Shown here piece by piece: positions 28,168 through 34,392 of a DNA stretch of 34,392 nt (position 1 is its first letter; each line of letters begins with the position of its first letter). Source of the stretch: Chara braunii (Eukaryota; Streptophyta; Charophyceae; Charales; Characeae). The notes under the pieces were generated by a model that was not told where the DNA came from, made no database searches, and was given only the letters and a program-made list of their open reading frames with translations. The translations under genes and the position numbers were made by a program. The stretch is taken from NCBI GenBank assembly GCA_003427395.1, contig BFEA01000140.1, positions 2,241,434 to 2,275,825 on the forward strand, in the 5' to 3' direction.

Positions 28168-29095
28168 ATGGACTGCAACGAGGATCAGTCTGGGACAGTG
28201 AGGGTAGATTGGCAAGCCAAAGGACTGACGATCCACAGCTGGAACGTCAACGGCTTGGGTAACATTCTCGATGAAGACGACAAACTACGAGACATCAGAC
28301 TCGGCCTCACAAACAAAAGAAAGCCCAAACCCGATGTCATCCTTCTACAAGAGACCCATCTATCAAACCTCACCAACCACACCAGAATCAAGAAGACCGT
28401 GGAAAAAAGCCTAGGTGGATGCCCTTTCACACTGTGGTCCAACAAAGCGGACCAAAGCAACCGCGGCACAGCGATCCTTATACCAACTACATCCAAAATC
28501 TGGCCGGAAGGACAGGTAAGAAACGGCGAAGGCGACACAGCGGAAGGAAGATGGTCATGGATCCAAATCACATGGCAAGAGGAAGAGATCAGGATCCTCA
28601 ACATATACGCCCCCAACACGGAAACCGAACGCCTAGCTTTCTTTGACCACATCAAATCTCTTCCCGAACCCCCTACCGCTAATCATTGCAAGCGACAAGA
28701 ACACCACGACTGATCCCAGCCTGGACCACATCTCCCGGACAACGCTTCTGGGACCCACACGAGCGAGCACACACCAGAGAAACATCATGACGGAGTTCGA
28801 TCTGATAGACCCTTTTCGAATTCTCCACCCACGCAAGAAAACATTCTCCCTAGTCAAAACAAACCGATCTACCCACACATCACTATCACGGATCGACTTC
28901 TTCCTAATCTCCGACATGTTGCAGGGAGCAATCAAGGAGTCTGATATCCTACCAGCAGCTGCCTTCAAGGGTCTCGATCACAAACCGACCTACCTGCTCC
29001 TCAACTTCAACTCTCCGATAGAAAAAGGGCAAGGTTTTTTCAAACTCAACAACTCACTTCTCTCCACAGATTGCATGACAGAGGCAGTCAGATGA
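28168..29095 (+). pseudogene. LINE C ORF2 endonuclease domain
   Basis: ATG at 28168. It has nearly the full APE-like set: LTIHSWNVNGLGNI, DVILLQETHLSNL, GTAILIPTTSK, IRILNIYAPNTE, SRIDFFLISD and GLDHKPTYLL. The G-D-W-N-A block is changed to SDKNT (after a frameshift at about 28660), which removes the catalytic Asp-Asn context. An in-frame TGA closes the segment at 29093-29095. It is inactive. Confidence 0.88.
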
Positions 29096-31363
29096 AGCTG
29101 GGCTTTCTTACAGCAAGACGAGATGAAACGCCATAACAGACACAAGTGGTTCATAGACAGCTATACGGACCTATCTCAAACGGTCTCAGAAAAGTATAGA
29201 AGCATAGTAGCAGAACGCTTATCCAGGAAGGAAGAACTGCAAATTGTTCTTGACATCGCTGAAACCAACCTTGCATCAGATCTTGTCAACTCCTATCATG
29301 ACCTACTACAATCTACCAAGGAGGAATTAAATGAATGGAGAAGATGGGAACTCAGGGGCCTACAAATACGTGCCCGAATGAGCGACTACGCCCTGAACGA
29401 ATCCATGTCCAAATTCTTCTTCTCCAAAATTAAGGCCAATGCAAGGAACAACATGATCGAGAGATTGAAGGACCCAGCAGACCAGGGGAAGACAAAATCA
29501 GCCAGCACAGACATGGTAAGAATAGCCAGATCTTTCTACGTCCACCTCTACAAGTCCAAAACTACCTCCCCCCCCCTGGCAGCGAACATCAACGCCCGTC
29601 AGCGCATGATGGCCTACCTAGAGAGAACAATCAACCAGCAAACAAACGGAGGACCTGGATAAACCAATCACCCTAGGGGAACAACACGTTGCCTTGTCCT
29701 AGATGGGAAATGACAAAGCACCAGGAATCGATGGCCTATCCAAAGAATTTTGGATCCAGTTCTAGCCCACACTGGGAAACGACCTCCTGAACTTACTAAT
29801 GACAGCAGGGAAAAAACAGGTCTGGGTCAATATCTAAGCACCAGCATAGTCTCACTAATATATAAGAAGGGCGACAAGGAGGACCTTAAGAACTACAGAC
29901 CAATCTCGCTTCTCACAACACCCTACAAAATCCTAGCAAACGCACTAGCAAACAGAATCATAAAACTAACAAACAAATGCTTTCACATCGACCAAGCAGG
30001 ATTCATTCCGGGTCGATATATTTTGGATAATGTGATGGCTCTAAACGAAGCTGCAAAGAAGATCACAGAAAAACGGATGCAAGCGGTGATCCTATTCTTC
30101 AATTTCGAAAAGGCCTACGATCAAGTGAATTGGGACTTCCTACACAGTTGTATGGAGAAGATGGGAGTCGGCCCAAACTTCAGAGAGTGGGCAGGGTGCA
30201 GATAAACAGAATACTGTCAGAAACCTATCCGATATTGCACCCCCTATATTCATATTCATAATGAAAGCCATTGCATCTTTCCTCCGCAAGAACCCATCCA
30301 TAGACCGCCTCACTGAACAAAACCACAACCCCCTCCACGACTTCGTTCTCCCCACTGCACAGACGTTCGCAGATGATCTCACGGTCCTCATTCGCGCCAA
30401 TAACTCCTCCTTCCAGGCCCTGGCCCGCGCTATGGAAGCCTTCAGACTCGCCTCAGAAATGAAGGTAAAATGGTCGAAAACGGAAGGGTGGTGGCTTGCA
30501 GAAGGCACCCCCCCCCAACCTCCAGACCCATCCACCCAATGTCATGGACCACAGGCGACCAAGCACTTGGATACATGGGCATTATGATAAAAACAGGCGT
30601 GGCGTCTAGCAAGGCATGGGGGAGACTTTAATTGCCAGAACAATAACCCGCCTAGCCACCTGCAACAAAGCCCAGGCCTCCCTACTAGGTAGAGCCCTGA
30701 TTATCAACACGTCAGTTTTTTCCACTCTGTGGTATATGGCCTCCATATGGTTCCCTCCCGACGACGACCTGAAGAAGTTGAAGGCTAGAGCCAGGTGCTA
30801 CCTGTGGGCGACCCCAACTGAACTACCTGCATAAACAAGGTGGCCTGGCAAACCGTCATCGGGAAACCACACGAAGGCGGGCTAGGTATAATCGACCCTA
30901 AACAGGAAGCAATCGCCCTCCAAATGAAATGGATTATCAAAATCCTAACCAAACAAGCCCTCCCGTGGACTAAGACGGCGGTAGACAGCATAAGAAATTT
31001 GGCACCGGTAGCATCCCCTCCAAACATGAGTGGACTGTTCTGGATCATGTCAAAGGACTGGGCAATCAAATCCGGAAGACCTGCTAGGAGTAACAATCCC
31101 AGGACCCCCAATCAGCCCCTCACTACGCCCATCCCCTACTGGTCACCGATCCTAAAGGCCTGGCGCCGACTGATGCCAAAAAAGAAAGGGTCCCCAAGCA
31201 ACAAAGAGGAAGTCCTAAGACAGCCCCTGTTTTGCAATCCCTGGATTAAAGACATAGAGGGCAGACCATGGACTCTCCAGGCCAAAGACCGCAGATGGTT
31301 GTCTTGGGTGGAGAGAGGAGTATGGCAGGTCAAACATCTATGGTCTGAGGACCGACAAGAATG
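29096..31363 (+). pseudogene. LINE C ORF2 reverse transcriptase
   Basis: Pieces in order: KWFIDSYTDLSQTV, NESMSKFFFSKIKAN, then after stops and a frame change MGNDKAPGIDGLSKEFW, SLIYKKGDKEDLKNYRPISL, QAGFIPGRYILDNVMAL and LFFNFEKAYDQVNWDFL. In that last block the motif A catalytic Asp is replaced by Asn (codon at 30101-30103). The R-Q-G-D-P-L block (motif B) is deleted between about 30200 and 30235. FADDLTVL is intact (30366-30377). Further on are GRALIINTSVFSTLWY, GGLGIIDPKQEAIALQMKW and NMSGLFWIMSKDW. It is inactive. Confidence 0.88.
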
Positions 31364-32533
31364 ATTAACCGTACAGGACCTCCGCACATCCCTAAAAGGA
31401 TGCCACCTACTGACCACCAACCTGTCAGAAATCCTCCAAAGCATTCCCCCCCATGGACGACCCTCCTTAAAGAATCACACACATGGAAATCAGGAGACTG
31501 GGAACTGCTCACCACACAGACCCCACCAACAAGAGCCTACCGCTTCGTGTCCAAACCGGACCATACCAACTACCTGGCCAAGTTCATATCCTACCCTATC
31601 ATCAAACACAACATTTACGAACTAGAGGTCCTGAACAGAACACCACAGAATGAACAGATAGAAACCAACCTTCTTAGGAAGGTTAGAGTCTCTTACAGAA
31701 AACCCTGGATCATCTTCCAGGCGGAACTCGGCATTAAGGAGCTGGAATTCGACCCAAAGGAATGGATATGGAATCTGGGCGCCACCGGGAAATCGAGGAC
31801 GATAACAGAATATGACGTAAAGTTCGGATATAACCTCGGACTACAAACCAGGGACCCAAATCTGAGGCTGACAGAGAAATGGAGAAGCATACTGAACCTA
31901 GGTGACACGATCCCCTTCACCATCCCCTGGACCAAATACCTTCTCATCAGACCTACCAGAATTCGCAGCTTGCAATGGCTAGTAGCACATGCAGCCCTTC
32001 TCGTCAACCAGTGGCTACATACTAGAAGGAAACACTCTGACCCTGATAGTTCGGAATGCTGCTCAATGTGCAGCAACAACTCTCCCGAAGACATCCCACA
32101 CTGCCTCATGTTCTTCCCAGAAGCGACATGGGTATGGAAGAAGGTCCGCGAGCTATGGTCGATCCTATTCGCTTCGCCACCCCCTGACAGTCCCCCTCTC
32201 TCTATCCTAATCCTAACTAACATCCCCAGCAACATCACAGGCAGCAGGGAAGTATGGTTTACCTTGCTCAGGAAGTTGGCACAGTGGGTAATATGGAAAC
32301 GCAGATGCACTCAGACAATCGAGGGTGCGGAGGTGCCTAGGGAAGAAATGTGGTCACTACTGTTGAGCATGGGAGAGATGGAAATTAGAAGCAGATGGCG
32401 GAGAATAGTCAACTCTATAAGACAAGCAACCAAGAAACAGACCTTCATGAGTAACTGGCTGCTAAGGGGCCAGGTGGCGACGATAGTGGACAACAGGTTG
32501 AGGTGGAAGAAATGGCACCAGGCACAATCATGA
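31361..32533 (+). pseudogene. LINE C ORF2 C-terminal region (zf-RVT-like)
   Basis: The longest open frame in the window (390 codons) is the C-terminal end of ORF2, not an independent gene. It has KELEFDPKEW-like IKELEFDPKEWIW, RPTRIRSLQWLVAHAALL, WLHTRRKHSDPDSSECCS and the Cys/His box C-S-M-C...E-D-I-P-H-C-L, as in the zinc-binding region after plant LINE reverse transcriptases. LINE B has a Cys after the His (HCLIIC) where this copy has Phe (HCLMFF). It ends with KKWHQAQS and a TGA. Confidence 0.85.
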
Positions 32534-32880
32534 AGTCTATAAGGTTGCCCGCCGGGCGCCCCGACAGAAGGTCAAAAAGGCCCTGAAAAGGGATCAACAA
32601 CAAGGCTAACCTGACACACAACGAAGGACAAGGACAAGCAACAGAACACTGAGCGCCCCCCCCCACTTTTCTCGCATTGCAGGGATTCATTCGACAGGCT
32701 CTGAATAGAAGCCTGAGAGGAACAAGTGGTCAGGGCAAGTTGACAGTCAATCCTCCTTAGAAGGAGTAGTCAATGCTGGTCAGGGTTCCTTCGGCCAAAC
32801 GGAAGGAAGCGTGGTGTGGGTAAAACGTTTTAATCTTTTGACTTGCCAGGGGAATAGGAACCGGACTGACGCTCCCCAAA
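32534..32880 (+). other. LINE C 3' UTR
   Basis: Non-coding. It shares GACAGTCAATC, GTAGTCAATGCTGGTCAG and GGAACCGGACTGACGCTCCC with the LINE B tail (LINE B has small differences). No poly(A) tail at the end. Confidence 0.65.
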
Positions 32881-33217
32881 ATGGATATGGAGCCAGGACC
32901 ATAAGGAAACCACTAGTACCTTTGGCGCGTGGGAAAATAGCGGGCCTCCGGTGGGCCTCCGATCTTTTCGAAGGCCGAAATGAAACGACGGCCGCTGATC
33001 AGATTTATCAATGGCAGCCGTCGTCGGGCCCGGCCTCCGAAACTTTAGGAGTTTGGGAAAACGTCCACTTTTCCCTATTTTCCCACGCGCCAAAGGTACT
33101 AGTGCTACCAAAAAAAAAAAGAAAAAAGAAAAAAAAAAAGTAAAATAGAGCCTTATGGCTTCGTCTCTGTATCCATTATGGGGAGTGTCAGTCCAGTTCC
33201 TATTCCACCAGCAAGTC
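32840..33217. repeat. Long inverted repeat made of LINE-tail arms
   Basis: The left arm 32840-32906, which is the end of the LINE C 3' UTR, and the right arm 33151-33217 are inverted copies with about 82% identity over 67 bp. They share GGAATAGGAAC, GGACTGAC, CTCCCCA, AATGGATA and CCATAAGG. A MITE lies between them. Confidence 0.75.
32911..33104. mobile_element. 194-bp MITE with perfect 30-bp inverted ends
   Basis: CACTAGTACCTTTGGCGCGT... (32911-32940) and its exact reverse complement (33075-33104) are the ends. The interior (GACGGCCG, GATCAGATTTATCAA, GTCGGGCCCGGCCTCC) matches the element at 5542-5821. The CACTA start would fit CACTA transposons, but no 3-bp duplication is visible and the other copy sits in TTAA, so the superfamily is open. 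Confidence 0.8.
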
Positions 33218-33495
33218 AGAATACCGAATTCAATGCACTTCAACTCTTCTCCCCTTTATGGTAGAGAGACCCGAGTGGGTGGCATTGATTACTACCAATC
33301 TGGAAGGATGTGCCTACCCTCACCCCTGCCTAAGTTAGCCTATTGCTACTGGCTGCTTGTTCTCTAACCCATCCCCTTGTTCTGTATCGTCTATTGCTAC
33401 CATCTCCCCCATGCAACACCGCCTGGAGTCGTCCCTCTCAGTGTGCCCAAGGTAGACAGGCTGTGTTACATGCTGCGCCTGCAACAGGCTGCACG
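33218..33495. other. No gene seen
   Basis: Sequence after the inverted repeat without a recognisable gene on either strand. Confidence 0.35.
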
Positions 33496-33508
33496 GGCCA
33501 TTTTCAGG

Positions 33509-33790
33509 CCCGTGTTGTTTTCAGCCTGAAAGCCTGAAAACATGGGCCTACAGGCCCCGTGTTGTTTTCAGCCTGAAAGCCTGAAAACAAGGGCCTACAG
33601 GCCCCGTGTCGTTTTCAGCCCGAAAGCCTGAAAACAAGGGCCTACAGGCCCTGTGTCGTTTCAGCCTGAAAGCCTGAAAACAAGGGCCTACAGGCCCTGC
33701 CCCGTGTCATTTCAGCATAAAACAGGGCCTTCCCGGCCCTGAGCCTTTTCAGCCTGAAACGGAGGGCCATTTTCAGGCCCTCATAAGATC
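33509..33790 (+). repeat. 47-bp hairpin-forming tandem repeat
   Basis: Four regular units, with GTTTTCAG starts at 33517, 33564, 33611 and 33658 (the last lacks one T), each made of TTTTCAGCCTGAAAGCCTGA followed by AAACAAGGGCCTACAGGCCC. Degenerate units continue to about 33790. Each unit holds two inverted repeats (GTTTTCAG/CTGAAAAC and GGGCCTacAGGCCC), so single strands can fold into a series of hairpins. No coding role. Confidence 0.85.
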
Positions 33791-34392
33791 GACCTGCCCT
33801 GAAACATAGGCACCAGACCAGTGTTTTAGCTCAGGCCATGTTTGGCCTATTTTCAAGACAACCTTTGTTTGAGCTTCAACCCCACGGTCTCGCACGTTTT
33901 GGCATTGGCAAGAGCAGCCTCCTGGACGGGCCAGCACTACATAGGACTGGCCCGCCCTGCAGGCCGCAGGTAGTTCCTAGGTACTTCCCAGGCACTTCAT
34001 GTGCAGTTCAGGAGGCAGGAAGTAGTCTTCAGGATTCGGCAGCAGGACTCTGGAGGAGCGCTGCAGGAGTAGTAGTAGCGCTAGCAGTAGACTTCAGCGC
34101 TGGGTGCTAGTGGCATTAGCAGTGGTCTTCAGCGCTGGGCACTATTAGGAGCTAGAGTAGTACTAGAGAGAGAGAGATTGGGCAGAGGCCAGGGAGACTT
34201 ACCTGCAGTGCCATAGCTCCAGCTTCGCCTTCGAGGTACCTGTAGCATGGCACCATCTTCACAGGTTAGCACCTGGCACATGAGAGAGAGAGAGTTTTTC
34301 TTCTTCCTCTTCTGAGTCCACCATCTCCCTCTCACCCTCTCGCTACCTGACTTCACTGCATCAGCAGACTATGAGAGAGCGGGCTTGGTGAC
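33791..34392. other. No gene seen; one strong minus-strand splice-donor-like site
   Basis: Irregular GCAGTAG/TAGTAG-rich sequence. On the minus strand GCACTGCAG|GTAAGT places a good donor at 34202, with an open frame before it (VLTCEDGAMLQVPRRRSWSY). It has no similarity to a cyclase domain that I can see, so it is not assigned. Confidence 0.35.

Larger units (their letters stand above)
27785..32880 (+). mobile_element. LINE C: 5'-truncated, dead non-LTR retrotransposon
   Basis: A relative of LINE B with a short pre-ORF2 part, then endonuclease, reverse transcriptase, a C-terminal Cys/His region and a 3' UTR ending in CCGGACTGACGCTCCCC. It is 5'-truncated, with no CCHC ORF1 visible. Codon use is C-richer than in LINE B. 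It lies antisense to the cyclase gene, upstream of the exons seen. Confidence 0.88.

Noticed and set aside
31693-32310. 205-codon minus-strand open frame
   Set aside because: Shadow of the LINE C ORF2 C-terminal region.

Overview
The window is nuclear DNA of a eukaryote with a large, repeat-choked genome. It has spliceosomal introns, several non-LTR retrotransposons, non-autonomous DNA transposons with inverted ends, long purine microsatellites, a 750-base assembly gap, a U6 snRNA copy, and an inserted piece of mitochondrial DNA whose rps3 and large-subunit rRNA look like those of the green lineage. A streptophyte (charophyte-type) green alga such as Chara would fit. The lineage is inferred, not proven.

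The one host gene I can support lies on the minus strand. Four consecutive exons (22095-21843, 19234-19051, 5083-4851, 2260-2016) join in frame at GT-AG introns of matching phase. They encode the end of the first and most of the second cyclase domain of a soluble-type (class III, ADCY10-like) adenylyl cyclase. The introns are about 2.6 kb, 14.0 kb and 2.6 kb. Upstream exons (first catalytic domain) and downstream exons (ATPase/TPR part, if present) were not found; they should lie at higher and lower coordinates respectively, or outside the window.

Layout from left to right. 1-2015: low-complexity and dispersed repeats. 2016-5083: two cyclase exons, with a fold-back element in the intron between them. 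5084-19050: the giant intron. It holds fold-back elements (one MITE nested in another at a TA target), a truncated LINE (A, 6.4-8.7 kb), a C-rich tandem-repeat block that probably belongs to the 5' end of LINE B, LINE B itself (11.4-18.2 kb), an LTR-like repeat and a U6 pseudogene ending about 30 bp from the 5' splice site. 19051-22095: two more exons around an intron with a tRNA-like sequence, a poly(A)-only insertion, a purine microsatellite, the assembly gap and a MITE. 22096-34392: minisatellites, a G-rich tract, the mitochondrial insertion (26.7-27.46 kb), LINE C (27.8-32.9 kb), nested fold-backs and a hairpin-forming 47-bp tandem repeat.

All three LINEs are on the plus strand, antisense to the cyclase gene, and all are dead: each has stops and frameshifts, and B and C also have catalytic-site substitutions or internal deletions. 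Apart from the cyclase gene I see no intact protein gene. The window reads as one host gene stretched by successive insertions.
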